Below are positions 25,121 through 34,809 of a DNA stretch of 64,000 nt, in pieces. Origin of the DNA: Salinicoccus sediminis (GTDB lineage: Bacteria; Bacillota; Bacilli; Staphylococcales; Salinicoccaceae). The number at the start of each line of letters is the position of its first letter. The first letter of the stretch is position 1. The translations under genes and the position numbers were made by a program. Location of the stretch: the NCBI RefSeq assembly GCF_000986795.1, contig NZ_LAYZ01000001.1, positions 310,001 through 374,000 on the forward strand, given 5' to 3'. The notes under the pieces are model-generated. The model saw nothing but the letters and a program-made list of their open reading frames with translations, was not told the DNA's origin and did no database searches.

Positions 25121-26080
25121 CTAATGTCTGAATATTTCTGTGAGTTCCGGGCCGCTGAGTCCATTGCTGAGGGCAAGAACAAGCTTGATCCGGGCTTTCT
25201 GGCCGTTCAGGCCGTTGGAGAATATGACCCCTCTGCCCGCAAGGTCGTGCCCACCGCCTTCATAATCGTAGTAACTCCCGACGATGCCGTTGAAGGAACG
25301 GGACACAAGCACAACATCAATACCCTGATCCAGCACTTTCTGCAGTCCTGCCAGCGCGCTTGGCGGTATGTTCCCCTGCCCGAGAGCCTCGAGGATCAGC
25401 CCGTGGTAGCCCGCATCTATAAGCGCGTCGAAAAAGGTGCCGTCAAGCCCTGCATGTGTCTTGATCAGCCCGACTTTGTACCCGAGGTCCACTTCATCAA
25501 ACTGATCCTGTTGCGCCACCTGATGGTGGTACTGGAGGGAACCCTTGGTCAGAAAGCCGATTGGACCGTGGTTCGGGCTCTGGAATGTGGCAATATTGGA
25601 GGTATGTGTCTTTGTGACATTCCGCGCAGTATGTATTTCATCATTGAAGACGACCAGTACACCGCGGTCTCTCGAAGCGCTGTCCATGGCTGTGCGCAGG
25701 CTGGAGATGTAATTGTACAACCCGTCAGAACCGATTTCATTGAACGAACGCATGGCCCCTGTCACGATGACAGGTTCCGGTATATTCAGAGCAAGGTCCA
25801 GGAAATATGCGGTCTCCTCCAAAGTATCCGTGCCGTGTGTGATGACGAAACCGTCAAAATCATTCCTCCTGTCCAATATTATATCCCTTAATCCGAGCAT
25901 ATCGTCCAGGGTCATATGGGGGGAGGGTTTCTTGACAGGATAGATTTCCTCCAGTCTGATATCGAGATTCACAGCACCCTCCAGAGCCACGGGGTTCTCT
26001 TTATCCGATGAAATGAGGCCGTCCGCCGTGGACATACTGATGGTGCCGCCTGTATGTATAGCCAATATTTTATTGTTCAT
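25121..26080 (-). CDS. ansA: Type I L-asparaginase
   Basis: 319 residues. Nucleophile motif AIHTGGTISM near the N-terminus and VITHGTDTLEETA with the second catalytic Thr/Asp/Lys cluster. It hydrolyses asparagine to aspartate and ammonia in the cytosol (no signal peptide). ATG 26080 is preceded by AGGAGG at a good distance; the frame extends 20 codons upstream without a ribosome site. Divergent from cmk with 71 bases between. Confidence 0.93.
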   Translation of the reverse strand: MNNKILAIHTGGTISMSTADGLISSDKENPVALEGAVNLDIRLEEIYPVKKPSPHMTLDDMLGLRDIILDRRNDFDGFVITHGTDTLEETAYFLDLALNIPEPVIVTGAMRSFNEIGSDGLYNYISSLRTAMDSASRDRGVLVVFNDEIHTARNVTKTHTSNIATFQSPNHGPIGFLTKGSLQYHHQVAQQDQFDEVDLGYKVGLIKTHAGLDGTFFDALIDAGYHGLILEALGQGNIPPSALAGLQKVLDQGIDVVLVSRSFNGIVGSYYDYEGGGHDLAGRGVIFSNGLNGQKARIKLVLALSNGLSGPELTEIFRH

Positions 26081-26151
26081 GCCACTTCCTCCTAAACGAT
26101 TCATTAAATATATGATAGAATAAATTGGAACAATCAACAAGGCGGGTTTAT

Positions 26152-26811
26152 ATGAAGAATAAGATCAATATTGCAATTGACGGCCCTGCAGCAGCAGGAA
26201 AAAGCACCATATCGAAACGTGTGGCAGAGAAACTTGGATATGTCTATATCGATACCGGTGCCATGTACCGGGCAGTCACACTCCACGTATTGAATACAGG
26301 GAAGGGAGTTGCCGACAACCTGGATGACGTGGACATCAGATTTTCAAATGATGAGAACCGCTCCATCTATCTGAATGGCAACGACGTATCAGCTGAAATC
26401 CGCTCCCCGGAGGTGACCGCGAATGTCAGTGAAATTTCAAGCCTCAAAATGGTGAGGGAATACCTCGTTCAGATGCAGCGTATCATAGCCGCCGAAAAAG
26501 GTGTGGTCATGGACGGCAGGGATATCGGCACAACCGTGCTGCCTGAGGCGGAGCTTAAAATATACATGAAAGCCTCCCCTGAAATACGGGCGGAGCGACG
26601 ACTTGAGGAAGAAAGGGAAAGAGGCGTTGATGTAGACCTTTCCACACTCATCCAGCAGATCATCAGACGGGATGATCTTGATATGACAAGGGAAATTTCT
26701 CCGCTGAAAAAAGCGGATGATGCCATTTTGCTGGACACCAGCCATATGAGCATCGAAGAAGTCGAAAGCACCATCATCCGCATGGCAGAGGAAGTTCTGA
26801 AAGGAGAATAG
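26152..26811 (+). CDS. cmk: Cytidylate kinase
   Basis: 219 residues. P-loop DGPAAAGKSTIS at 10-21, then YIDTGAMYRA and DGRDIGTTV, all diagnostic. Phosphorylates CMP and dCMP. ATG 26152 has an AAGGCGGG site; plsC and rpsA follow as in many Firmicutes. Confidence 0.96.
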   Translation: MKNKINIAIDGPAAAGKSTISKRVAEKLGYVYIDTGAMYRAVTLHVLNTGKGVADNLDDVDIRFSNDENRSIYLNGNDVSAEIRSPEVTANVSEISSLKMVREYLVQMQRIIAAEKGVVMDGRDIGTTVLPEAELKIYMKASPEIRAERRLEEERERGVDVDLSTLIQQIIRRDDLDMTREISPLKKADDAILLDTSHMSIEEVESTIIRMAEEVLKGE

Positions 26812-26813
26812 GA

Positions 26814-27389
26814 ATGTTCTACACTATTGCCAAAAATCTGGTAAAAAGCTATTATCATACCCGTTTTAAGATCAGGGTGGTCGGTAAAGACAGGGTGCCG
26901 AAGGATGGGCCTGTAGTCGTATGCAGCAACCACATCTCAGAATACGACCCGCCGTTGGTCGGGATAAGCGTGGATCGTGACATGTCGTTCTTTGCAAAAT
27001 CGGAGCTGTTCAAGATTCCTGTACTGGGATATCTGATTTCACATCTGAATGCTTTTCCGGTAGAACGGGGTAAAAGCGACCGTGCGGCTTTGAAGAAGTC
27101 CATCGAGGTCCTGGGTGAAGGGAATATGCTCTGCATGTTCCCGGAAGGAAGCAGAAGCAGCAGCGGCAAGCTGCAGGACCTCCAGCAGGGGGCAAGTTTC
27201 GTGGCTGTAAAGTCAGGGGCAAATATCGTCCCTGCTGCCATCAAGGGCAGCTACGACCGCAAAAAAGGCATAACCCTTGTATTCGGCAAACCCATAGACA
27301 CTAAACAGCTTATAGAGCAGGGCATGACCCGAAAAGATGTTACACTGAAAATTACAGAAGATATAAACAATCTTTTATTTTCTGACTAA
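26814..27389 (+). CDS. plsC: 1-acyl-sn-glycerol-3-phosphate acyltransferase
   Basis: 191 residues. The acyltransferase HX4D motif is SNHISEYDPP and the glycerophosphate-binding motif is FPEGSRSSSG. It makes phosphatidic acid from lysophosphatidate at the membrane face. It starts two bases after the cmk stop, in an operon. Confidence 0.93.
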   Translation: MFYTIAKNLVKSYYHTRFKIRVVGKDRVPKDGPVVVCSNHISEYDPPLVGISVDRDMSFFAKSELFKIPVLGYLISHLNAFPVERGKSDRAALKKSIEVLGEGNMLCMFPEGSRSSSGKLQDLQQGASFVAVKSGANIVPAAIKGSYDRKKGITLVFGKPIDTKQLIEQGMTRKDVTLKITEDINNLLFSD

Positions 27390-27461
27390 TCACTTGACAA
27401 ATCTATACATTTATAAGAAGTTAGATATATACTTTTTAGTAATGTAATTGGAGGCAGGCAC

Positions 27462-28724
27462 ATGACGACAGATAATTTCAAGAACGAAGAGAACCAGGAA
27501 GAGATTGACAATTCCTCAATCAATGAGAATGCCGGTGAGGTAAATGAAGAGATGTCCGCTGAGGATGCACAGCAGGAAAATGAAGTTTCATCCAGCTTTG
27601 AGGTTGGGGAGACTGTCAGGGGCACTGTGTACAAGATAGAGGACAAATTCGTGAAAGCTCATATCGACGACTCTGATTTTGAAGGAATCGTACCGATCAG
27701 CCAACTCACAAGCAAAAGGATTGAACGTCCGGAGGAGATTGTTTCCGAAGACGACTCAATCGAAGGTGTAGTCATCAAGGTGGAAGATGAAGAGGACCGT
27801 AAAAACGTCATCCTTTCCATCAGGAAACTGGAGGAATCCAATGCTTATGATTCACTCCAGTCTGCAAAAAACAGCGACGAAACGATTACAGGCACTGTAA
27901 TGGAAGTTGTCAAAGCAGGTCTTGTAATTGATGTCGGAGTCCGGGGCTTCATTCCTGCATCATTGCTCTCGGATGCCTATATCGAGGACCTGGAGCAGTT
28001 TGACGGCCAGGAACTGGAAGTTAAGGTTGAAGATATCGAACCCGATAAAAATCGTGTAATACTTAATAGAAAACGGATTGTGGAAGCTGAAAAAGCGGTT
28101 GAAAGAAAGAAACAGCTGGAAACCCTTGAAGTGGGCAGCATTGTAGAAGGCGAAGTCGTGCGCATCACGACTTTCGGAGCATTCATCAACCTCGGCGAAG
28201 TGGATGGTCTTGCCCATATTTCCGAACTGAGCTACAGCAGGGTCGAAAAAGTCGAGGATGCTGTGAACATCGGCGACAAAGTGAATGTGAAAATCCTTGA
28301 TGTCGATCCTGAACAGGAGAGGATCAGCCTTTCCCTCAAACAGGCACAGGAAAGTCCATTCGACGGCTTCATCAAAGCTCATTCCGAAGGGGATGTACTT
28401 GAAGGGACTGTAAAAAGGCTTGTCGACTTTGGCGCATTCGTCGAAGTTACTCCGGGTGTGGAAGGTCTTGTCCATGTTTCAGAAATCAGTCATGAACATG
28501 TGGCGGTTCCAAGCGATGTATTGAAGGAAGGCCAGTCAGTTCAGGTCAAGATACTTTCACTCAATGAGGATTCCGAAAAAATCTCACTCTCCATCAAAGA
28601 GACAACTGAACCGGCACCAAGAAGTGAGAACAACGAGCCAAAAGTATACCGTGACGACTCGGATGATGAAGGCCCGACACTCGGCGACGTCTTCGGCGAC
28701 CGTTTCAAAGACCTGGATATTTAA
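27462..28724 (+). CDS. rpsA: 30S ribosomal protein S1 homologue (YpfD)
   Basis: 420 residues with four S1/OB repeats after an acidic N-terminus of about 45 residues (GETVRGTVYKIEDKFVKAHI; TGTVMEVVKAGLVIDVGVRG; GEVVRITTFGAFINLGEVDG; GTVKRLVDFGAFVEVTPGVEG). It is shorter than the six-repeat E. coli S1, as is normal in Firmicutes. It binds mRNA and the ribosome. GGAGG 8 bases before ATG. TTGACA at 27394 may be a -35 but no matching -10 stands at the right distance. Confidence 0.92.
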   Translation: MTTDNFKNEENQEEIDNSSINENAGEVNEEMSAEDAQQENEVSSSFEVGETVRGTVYKIEDKFVKAHIDDSDFEGIVPISQLTSKRIERPEEIVSEDDSIEGVVIKVEDEEDRKNVILSIRKLEESNAYDSLQSAKNSDETITGTVMEVVKAGLVIDVGVRGFIPASLLSDAYIEDLEQFDGQELEVKVEDIEPDKNRVILNRKRIVEAEKAVERKKQLETLEVGSIVEGEVVRITTFGAFINLGEVDGLAHISELSYSRVEKVEDAVNIGDKVNVKILDVDPEQERISLSLKQAQESPFDGFIKAHSEGDVLEGTVKRLVDFGAFVEVTPGVEGLVHVSEISHEHVAVPSDVLKEGQSVQVKILSLNEDSEKISLSIKETTEPAPRSENNEPKVYRDDSDDEGPTLGDVFGDRFKDLDI

Positions 28725-28756
28725 CCGTTATAAAAATGACATGAATTTAATTCTGT

Positions 28757-28785
28757 AAAGAGCGATGTCTATCGCTCTTTATTTT
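28757..28785 (+). terminator. Terminator after rpsA
   Basis: AAAGAGCGAT pairs with ATCGCTCTTT around GTCT and a T-rich run follows. Confidence 0.85.
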
Positions 28786-28824
28786 ATTTTTGTGTTAAAA
28801 TATATTTAAATTAGGAGGGAACCT

Positions 28825-30135
28825 ATGTATAAACCAACCATTGCAGTGGTGGGGAGGCCGAATGTCGGTAAATCCACGCTGTTCAATAGAATAATCGGTG
28901 AAAGAAAAGCCATAGTGGAAGACAGCCCCGGCGTGACCCGTGACAGGCTTTATGCTGCCGGAGACTGGCTGAACTATGAATTCAATGTAATTGATACAGG
29001 CGGTATAGAAATAAAAGATGAACCTTTCCAGGAACAGATCAAAATGCAGGCGGAAATAGCAATACTTGAATCAGATGTCATCCTGATGATTACAAACGGC
29101 AGAGAAGGTGTAACCGAGGATGACCTTTTTGTTGCCCGGATTTTGCAGAAATCCAAAAAGCCTGTTGTTCTGGCTGTAAATAAAATCGACAATTTCGAAA
29201 TGAGAAATGATATTTATGAATTTTACCAGCTTGGCCTGGGAGATCCTTATCCCGTTTCCGGTTCACATGGCCTCGGGCTCGGCGATGTTCTCGATGAAGC
29301 GGTAAACCATTTCAAGACCCTTGAAATGGAGGAGGAAATGGATACATCCATCAAAGTATCGCTTATCGGCCGGCCGAATGTCGGTAAATCCAGCCTTATC
29401 AACGCCATACTCGGCGAGGACAGGGTCATCGTCTCTGATATTGCGGGTACGACCAGGGATGCGATTGATACGGCATATTCCTATGACGGAGAAGAGTATA
29501 CCCTGATCGATACCGCAGGTATGCGGAAAAAAGGGAAGGTATATGAGGCTACTGAGAAGTACTCGGTCCTCAGGGCAAACAGGGCCATAGAACGCTCCGA
29601 TGTCGTACTGATGATCATCAATGGGGAAGAAGGCATACTCGAGCAGGACAAACGCATCGCAGGTCTTGCCCATGACGAAGGCCGTGCAGTGATCATTGTG
29701 GTCAACAAATGGGATGCAGTGGAAAAAGACGATAAGACGATGAAGAAATTCGAAGATAGGGTCAGGAACGAATTCCAATTCCTGGATTATGCACCAATAG
29801 CTTTCGTCTCGGCAATCACGAAATCACGCCTTACGACACTGTTCCCGATGATCAGGCTGGTCAACGATTCCCATAAGAAACGGGTCCAGTCGAGCACTCT
29901 TAACGAAGTTCTTGTCGACAGTGTCAGCATGAATCCGACTCCGACGGACAAAGGGCGCAGGCTGAATATCTTCTATGGCACACAGGTCGGGGTCGCCCCG
30001 CCGACGTTCGTATTATTTGTAAACGATGTGGAGCTGATGCATTTCAGCTATCGCAGATATTTGGAGAATCAGCTGAGAAATGCTTTCGATTTCACAGGCA
30101 CACCAATTCATATAGTAAGCAGAAAACGTAACTAG
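28825..30135 (+). CDS. der: Ribosome assembly GTPase Der (EngA)
   Basis: 436 residues with two complete G domains in tandem: GRPNVGKST (9-17) with DTGGIE and NKID, and GRPNVGKSS near 180 with [11 protein letters not shown] and NKWD, followed by the KH-like C-terminal domain. Required for 50S assembly. TTAGGAGG precedes ATG. gpsA follows by 12 bases. Confidence 0.97.
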   Translation: MYKPTIAVVGRPNVGKSTLFNRIIGERKAIVEDSPGVTRDRLYAAGDWLNYEFNVIDTGGIEIKDEPFQEQIKMQAEIAILESDVILMITNGREGVTEDDLFVARILQKSKKPVVLAVNKIDNFEMRNDIYEFYQLGLGDPYPVSGSHGLGLGDVLDEAVNHFKTLEMEEEMDTSIKVSLIGRPNVGKSSLINAILGEDRVIVSDIAGTTRDAIDTAYSYDGEEYTLIDTAGMRKKGKVYEATEKYSVLRANRAIERSDVVLMIINGEEGILEQDKRIAGLAHDEGRAVIIVVNKWDAVEKDDKTMKKFEDRVRNEFQFLDYAPIAFVSAITKSRLTTLFPMIRLVNDSHKKRVQSSTLNEVLVDSVSMNPTPTDKGRRLNIFYGTQVGVAPPTFVLFVNDVELMHFSYRRYLENQLRNAFDFTGTPIHIVSRKRN

Positions 30136-30147
30136 GAGGGTACAAGT

Positions 30148-31206
30148 ATGAAAATTTCTGTAATAGGCACAGGCAGCTTCGGCACGAGCCTGGCAATGGT
30201 GCTTAACGATAATGGTCATGATGTACTCATGTATGGACGGAACGGCGAAGTCGTTTCGGAAATCAGCCAGAGACACACCAACCACCGCTTTTTAAAAAAT
30301 ATCGATTTGAACGAAGGGATACTTGCCACCAATGTTCTGAAGGAAGCGGCAGTCCATGCAGAACTGATTGTCCTGGCGGTGCCCGTCAAGGCAATCCGTG
30401 CAGTCTCAAATGAACTGGACGGAATACTTTCGGAACTCGGCAAAAAAGTGATCCTCGTCCATGTGGCAAAAGGTCTGGAGCTTGGCACCCACATGCGGGT
30501 TTCCGACGTCATTGCAGAAGAGATGACTTCCGGGACCATGACAGACATCTGTGTCCTGAGCGGACCGAGCCATGCTGAGGAGGTTGCATTAAAATCTCCG
30601 ACAACGGTCAGCGCCGCATGCAGAAACCCGGAAAGCCTGCAGATTGTGCAGGATGTTTTCATGAATAGGTACTTCCGGGTCTACAGGAATGATGATATGA
30701 CAGGTGTCGAAATAGGCGGAGCATTGAAAAACATCATCGCTCTTGCAATCGGTGTCCTTCACGGCCTTGATTTCGGGGATAATGCAAAGGCGGCACTCAT
30801 TACACGCGGTCTGCAGGAAATCACCCGCCTGGGCACGAGGATGGGGGCAAATCCTCTGACTTTCCTCGGTCTCACTGGAATGGGTGATCTCATAGTGACA
30901 GCAACCAGCATGCATTCAAGAAACTACCGCTGCGGCATCATGCTCGCCGAAGGCAAAAGTGTTGATGAGGCCCAGGAGGAGATGGGCATGGTGGTTGAAG
31001 GTGTCAACACAACAAAGGCGGCCTACGAACTGTCCAGGGAATACGGTGTGGAAATGCCGATCACTGAAGTACTGTACAGATATCTTTTCCACGGCATCAC
31101 TGAAGAAGAAGCATTCTATGCACTGATGATGCGCGAGAAGACAGGTGAGACGGACAAGCTGGAAGACCTGCTTGATCAGCAATACAATGATTGGACAAGA
31201 GAGTGA
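30148..31206 (+). CDS. gpsA: Glycerol-3-phosphate dehydrogenase [NAD(P)+]
   Basis: 352 residues. N-terminal GTGSFGTSLA dinucleotide motif, VLSGPSHAEEV, the catalytic Lys in GGALKNIIALAIGV and GMGDLIVTATS are all present. Makes sn-glycerol 3-phosphate for phospholipid synthesis, acting ahead of plsC. AGGAGGG lies 8 bases before ATG. Confidence 0.97.
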   Translation: MKISVIGTGSFGTSLAMVLNDNGHDVLMYGRNGEVVSEISQRHTNHRFLKNIDLNEGILATNVLKEAAVHAELIVLAVPVKAIRAVSNELDGILSELGKKVILVHVAKGLELGTHMRVSDVIAEEMTSGTMTDICVLSGPSHAEEVALKSPTTVSAACRNPESLQIVQDVFMNRYFRVYRNDDMTGVEIGGALKNIIALAIGVLHGLDFGDNAKAALITRGLQEITRLGTRMGANPLTFLGLTGMGDLIVTATSMHSRNYRCGIMLAEGKSVDEAQEEMGMVVEGVNTTKAAYELSREYGVEMPITEVLYRYLFHGITEEEAFYALMMREKTGETDKLEDLLDQQYNDWTRE

Positions 31207-31210
31207 TACA

Positions 31211-31417
31211 ATGTTTGATATATCCAGGATGAATCTCATGTGGATTTCATTTTATTCGTTAGGTGCAATGGCGCTTGCGGCAGTATTGATCTATGTCGCA
31301 AGGTACGTTGTAAAAAACAGGTTTCTAAGTATTATTATTTCAATGGTTGCATGGGTTCTTCTGATTGCCGCTTTCCTGCTCATGATCCCTGTTCTCGGGG
31401 GCAGCACCCATGCGTAG
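31211..31417 (+). CDS. yphE: Small membrane protein, DUF2768 family (YphE)
   Basis: 68 residues, two hydrophobic helices (about 9-33 and 40-63) with Arg/Lys between them. Size, topology and place after gpsA match B. subtilis YphE. Function unknown. ATG 31211 is 4 bases after the gpsA stop and overlaps yphF by 8 bases at its end. Confidence 0.75.
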   Translation: MFDISRMNLMWISFYSLGAMALAAVLIYVARYVVKNRFLSIIISMVAWVLLIAAFLLMIPVLGGSTHA

Positions 31418-32132
31418 CATCAAATTATCCATGCTCATGATAGCCGCAGTACTTATGGCAGGGTGCCTGTATCCGGAATCAGAAAAAGCCGGGAACCAGG
31501 TGCCGGGGGAAGCACAGGTCGAAATGGTGCAGAATGCAGTTGATAAGTACCAGGAAGATTCCGAAGGCCTGCTGCCGATCAGCACGAAGGAAAACCAGAG
31601 GGAGTATCTGGAATACCAGATTGATTTTGAAAAGCTGGTGCCGAACTACCTGGATGAACGTCCGGCAAATTCATATGAAGCAGGCGGCAAATATCAATAT
31701 GTCATCATAGACGCGGAAGACGATCCAAAAGTCAAACTGGCAGACCTGAGTATTACAGAGGAAGTACGCTCGCTTACAATCAGGCTGGATGCAATGGGTG
31801 AGTATGTACACCTTGGTGAAGAGATTGGTCCGAATGTCTATCAGCTGGATCTCGGCTTCTACAAACTTTCCGACAATCCGGTTGTAACAAGTCCGTATTC
31901 AAGTTCCTCACTCAATGTCTATTACAACGGCGGGCAGCAGTTTGTAGTGGACTACCGTGAAGATATCGGGAGGATCATAGAGGAGAACAATCTGTCGTTC
32001 GAAACCGGTGAAGATGTCCGGCATGTTCTGTATGAATATACACCGGTGGTCCCCATCTATTCTCCCGAGGTGACAGTGGACGATAAAAACCGGCCGATCT
32101 TCATGACAAGTCGCCACAAAAGCGGCCAGTAA
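31410..32132 (+). CDS. yphF: Putative lipoprotein (YphF-like)
   Basis: 240 residues. Signal peptide MRSIKLSMLMIAAVLMAGC ends in a lipobox with Cys19, so the mature protein is lipid-anchored outside the cell. The rest is soluble and acidic and I recognise no catalytic motif. Position behind gpsA-yphE supports the YphF name. Function unknown. Confidence 0.78.
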   Translation: MRSIKLSMLMIAAVLMAGCLYPESEKAGNQVPGEAQVEMVQNAVDKYQEDSEGLLPISTKENQREYLEYQIDFEKLVPNYLDERPANSYEAGGKYQYVIIDAEDDPKVKLADLSITEEVRSLTIRLDAMGEYVHLGEEIGPNVYQLDLGFYKLSDNPVVTSPYSSSSLNVYYNGGQQFVVDYREDIGRIIEENNLSFETGEDVRHVLYEYTPVVPIYSPEVTVDDKNRPIFMTSRHKSGQ

Positions 32133-32140
32133 AGGATTTT

Positions 32141-32176
32141 TTGGCATTAAAACGGTGAAATCCGTTGCAGTGCCAA
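32141..32176 (+). other. Interrupted stem-loop in the yphF-hup gap
   Basis: TTGGCA (32141-32146) pairs with TGCCAA (32171-32176) and AACGG (32151-32155) with CCGTT (32162-32166). A T6 run precedes the stem, none follows, so it is not a standard plus-strand terminator. Its role, as a yphF 3' end or leader element, is unclear. Confidence 0.4.
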
Positions 32177-32200
32177 GACCACTGTGTTAAAGTCAAAACA

Positions 32201-32224
32201 TAATGATAAAAACACTTATCATTA
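32201..32224 (+). promoter_or_regulatory. 9-bp perfect inverted repeat in the hup promoter region
   Basis: TAATGATAA (32201-32209) and TTATCATTA (32216-32224) form a perfect dyad with a 6-base centre, 25 bases before the hup start. The AT-rich arms and absence of a T-run argue for a protein-binding site. It does not match the Per box or CIRCE. Confidence 0.5.
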
Positions 32225-32248
32225 CAGTCATATAAGGAGGTGGATCTG

Positions 32249-32521
32249 ATGAACAAAACAGATTTGATCAATGCAGTCAGCGATGATGCTGATCTTACAA
32301 AAAAAGAAGCGGGTGCTGCAGTTGATGCAGTATTTAACACGATCCAGGAATCTTTGAAAAAAGGTGAAAAAGTACAGCTTATCGGCTTCGGTAACTTCGA
32401 AGTGCGTGAACGCTCTGCTAGAAAAGGACGCAATCCACAATCTGGTGAGGAAATCGAGATTGCAGCATCTAAAGTACCGGCATTCAAAGCAGGTAAAGCG
32501 CTTAAAGATGCAGTAAAATAA
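32249..32521 (+). CDS. hup: DNA-binding protein HU
   Basis: 90 residues, the standard HU length. [27 protein letters not shown] and [24 protein letters not shown] are characteristic, the latter being the DNA-contacting arm. Main nucleoid protein. ATG 32249 has AAGGAGG 8 bases upstream. Its codon choice looks more biased than that of neighbours (for example AAA, GGT), as expected for a highly expressed gene. Confidence 0.97.
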   Translation: MNKTDLINAVSDDADLTKKEAGAAVDAVFNTIQESLKKGEKVQLIGFGNFEVRERSARKGRNPQSGEEIEIAASKVPAFKAGKALKDAVK

Positions 32522-32530
32522 TTGACTACT

Positions 32531-32560
32531 TAGGCCTAACTTCTTCTGGTTAGGTCTATT
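32531..32560 (+). terminator. Terminator after hup
   Basis: TAGGCCTAAC pairs with GTTAGGTCTA (one G-T pair) across 8 bases, followed by TTAATTTAT. Moderate strength. Confidence 0.6.
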
Positions 32561-32581
32561 AATTTATAAGGTGATATTTTC

Positions 32582-33076
32582 ATGGATGCTCTTAAGAAAG
32601 AACTTGAAAACGACCTGGGAGACGGCGCATCGGTACTTGACATACATAATAATCCTTTTTTTGATTTCTTCTCCGAAAAGGGCAGCCTCCGGCACGGCAG
32701 CCATGTAAATGATGCCGTTCTTCTTTTTAATACGGCACTTAATTTTCTGGATAGGACACCTGAAGATGAAGACAGGGAACTCCACGTGCTGGCAGGGGAT
32801 TATCTGTTCAGCAGATTCTATATGTATATTGCAAAAGACAGAAGCTATTCAGTGCTCCGGGATATGATGAAAATTTCCAAACAGCTCAGCTCCAGGAAAT
32901 CAAGGCTGGCCGCTTCAGGAGAAACGCCCGGAGCCGATGAAGTGAAATGGCTGCTTTATGCACCCATGCTCTACCTCGTTGAACATGGCTTTGCAGATGG
33001 GGATCTCGAAGTCCTGATCGACGAACAGATGAAAACAATGGACATCACTTCGCTCCCATACATAACCCAAGAGTAA
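32582..33076 (+). CDS. hepS: Heptaprenyl diphosphate synthase component I
   Basis: 164 residues. The small regulatory subunit lacks the DDxxD motifs; the segment LAGDYLFSRFYMYIA is the family's conserved region. With HepT it makes the C35 side chain of menaquinone-7. It is shorter than the roughly 250-residue Bacillus subunit, as in staphylococci. The order hup-hepS-menG-hepT-ndk supports the call. AAGGTG precedes ATG. Confidence 0.85.
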   Translation: MDALKKELENDLGDGASVLDIHNNPFFDFFSEKGSLRHGSHVNDAVLLFNTALNFLDRTPEDEDRELHVLAGDYLFSRFYMYIAKDRSYSVLRDMMKISKQLSSRKSRLAASGETPGADEVKWLLYAPMLYLVEHGFADGDLEVLIDEQMKTMDITSLPYITQE

Positions 33077-33087
33077 AGGTGAATCTA

Positions 33088-33798
33088 ATGGATAAAGAGA
33101 AAAAAGTACAAACTATATTCAACGCCATTTCAGGCGATTACGATCATATGAACAACATCATCAGCCTGAACCAGCATACAGCGTGGAGAAACAGGACCAT
33201 GCAGGAGATGTTCCTAAAAAATGGGCACAAAATACTCGATGTATGCTGCGGCACGGGGGACTGGACGATACAGCTTGCAGAGAAAGCTCCGGGAGCAAAC
33301 GTTACAGGTCTTGATTTCAGCGGGAATATGTTGGAGGTCGCAAAAGGAAAAGTTGAAGACTATGGTAATATCACCCTGATCCAGGGGAATGCGATGGACC
33401 TGCCGTTTGAAGATGACAGTTTCAATTTCGTCACAATAGGATTCGGGCTGCGCAATCTCCCTGATTACAGGCAGGCGATTGAAGAATTCCACAGAGTCCT
33501 CATCCCCGGGGGTGTCCTTGTCGTACTGGAAACATCCACGCCGGAAAACCGCATTGTAAACAGAGGGTTCGATTTTTACTTCGGAAAGATAATGCCGAAA
33601 CTTGGCGGAGTGATTGCAGGCAGGACAAAAGAATATGAATGGCTGTATGAGTCCACCAGCACATTCCTGACCAAACCGGAACTTAAAGACATGATGACAG
33701 CCGCAGGGTTTACCAATATGAAAATCCTCTCCCATACGCTGGGCACAGCAGCGACACATATCGGATACAAACCTCTCGGACAGGTGGGATCTGTTTGA
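33088..33798 (+). CDS. menG: Demethylmenaquinone methyltransferase
   Basis: 236 residues. SAM-binding motif LDVCCGTGDWTIQLA, then GNAMDLPFEDDSFNFVTIGFGLRN and the C-terminal KPELKDMMTAAGF. It performs the last step of menaquinone synthesis (MenG/UbiE). ATG 33088 follows AAAGGTG by 6 bases. The stop overlaps the hepT start. Confidence 0.95.
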   Translation: MDKEKKVQTIFNAISGDYDHMNNIISLNQHTAWRNRTMQEMFLKNGHKILDVCCGTGDWTIQLAEKAPGANVTGLDFSGNMLEVAKGKVEDYGNITLIQGNAMDLPFEDDSFNFVTIGFGLRNLPDYRQAIEEFHRVLIPGGVLVVLETSTPENRIVNRGFDFYFGKIMPKLGGVIAGRTKEYEWLYESTSTFLTKPELKDMMTAAGFTNMKILSHTLGTAATHIGYKPLGQVGSV

Positions 33799-34748
33799 TT
33801 AGACATAAAGAATTCCTTGCTTCCGATTTCGAAGAAGTGAAGGAACTGATCAAAGAAAGTCTTGACCCAAACGGCATCATAGTCAACGACAGCAGCTACG
33901 AACTGTTCCAATACGGCGGTAAGAAAATCCGCCCGACCTTTACACTGCTTGTCGGCAGGCTGGGAGACCGGCGTCTGCACGATGATGTCATCAGAGCAGG
34001 CGCCAGCCTCGAACTGATCCATATGGCGAGCCTCGTTCATGATGACATCATAGACGACAGCAAACTCAGAAGAGGGCAGGATACCGTGTACTATGAACAT
34101 GGATATCTTCAGGCGGTAAACACTGGAAACTACCTTCTCTCAACCTCACTGGAACTGGTGAGCACCATCGAACATGAAAAACTGCACGATGCGTTTTCAG
34201 CTGCCATGAAGGATATTGTCAGCGGCGAGCTTTTCCAATTCGATCAGCAGTTCAATGCGGAACAGACCCTTGATGACTATTATAAGAAAATATACAGGAA
34301 AACTGCATTGCTGATCGAGCTCAGCATCGAGATGGGAGCATATGCTGCACGTGTGACGGATGAAGAACTGGATTCTCTCCTGAGGTACGGATACCATATC
34401 GGAATGAGCTTCCAGATCATCGATGATTGCCTGGATTTCACCGGTGATGAAAAAAATCTCGGCAAACCGAAATTTTCAGATCTTGAAAACGGGCACTATA
34501 CACTTCCAGTGCTCCTTCTGAGAGATTCCGATCCTCTATTCAAAGAGAAGCTCTCGGCCTTCAGGGAAGACAGAAGTATCCGGGATTCCCTGATCGGGGA
34601 GCTCCTCAGCTCGGACGCCATCAGAGAATCCATCCGGATCAGCGGCGGACACATCGAAGAGGCAAAAGTGGCAATCAAAGATATAGATGAACCGATACGC
34701 ACTTATCTACTCCAAATCGCAGAAAAACTTGCGAATCGTCTGAATTGA
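33795..34748 (+). CDS. hepT: Heptaprenyl diphosphate synthase component II
   Basis: 317 residues, trans-prenyltransferase fold with the two aspartate-rich motifs VHDDIIDDS and IIDDCLDFTGD. Catalytic subunit of the C35 synthase that partners HepS. TTG start at 33795 overlapping the menG stop by four bases, with AGGTGG 6 bases upstream; translation is probably coupled. Confidence 0.93.
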   Translation: MIRHKEFLASDFEEVKELIKESLDPNGIIVNDSSYELFQYGGKKIRPTFTLLVGRLGDRRLHDDVIRAGASLELIHMASLVHDDIIDDSKLRRGQDTVYYEHGYLQAVNTGNYLLSTSLELVSTIEHEKLHDAFSAAMKDIVSGELFQFDQQFNAEQTLDDYYKKIYRKTALLIELSIEMGAYAARVTDEELDSLLRYGYHIGMSFQIIDDCLDFTGDEKNLGKPKFSDLENGHYTLPVLLLRDSDPLFKEKLSAFREDRSIRDSLIGELLSSDAIRESIRISGGHIEEAKVAIKDIDEPIRTYLLQIAEKLANRLN

Positions 34749-34809
34749 ATTGAAATAACAAATTTGAAAATGTTAGAATAGTATGGAATTCAATTAAAGG
34801 AGACTTGAA

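Noticed and set aside
34743-34795. AATTGAATT / AATTCAATT inverse pair before ndk
   Set aside because: The arms are short and AT-only apart from one base, 35 bases apart and partly within hepT; likely chance in an AT-rich gap.
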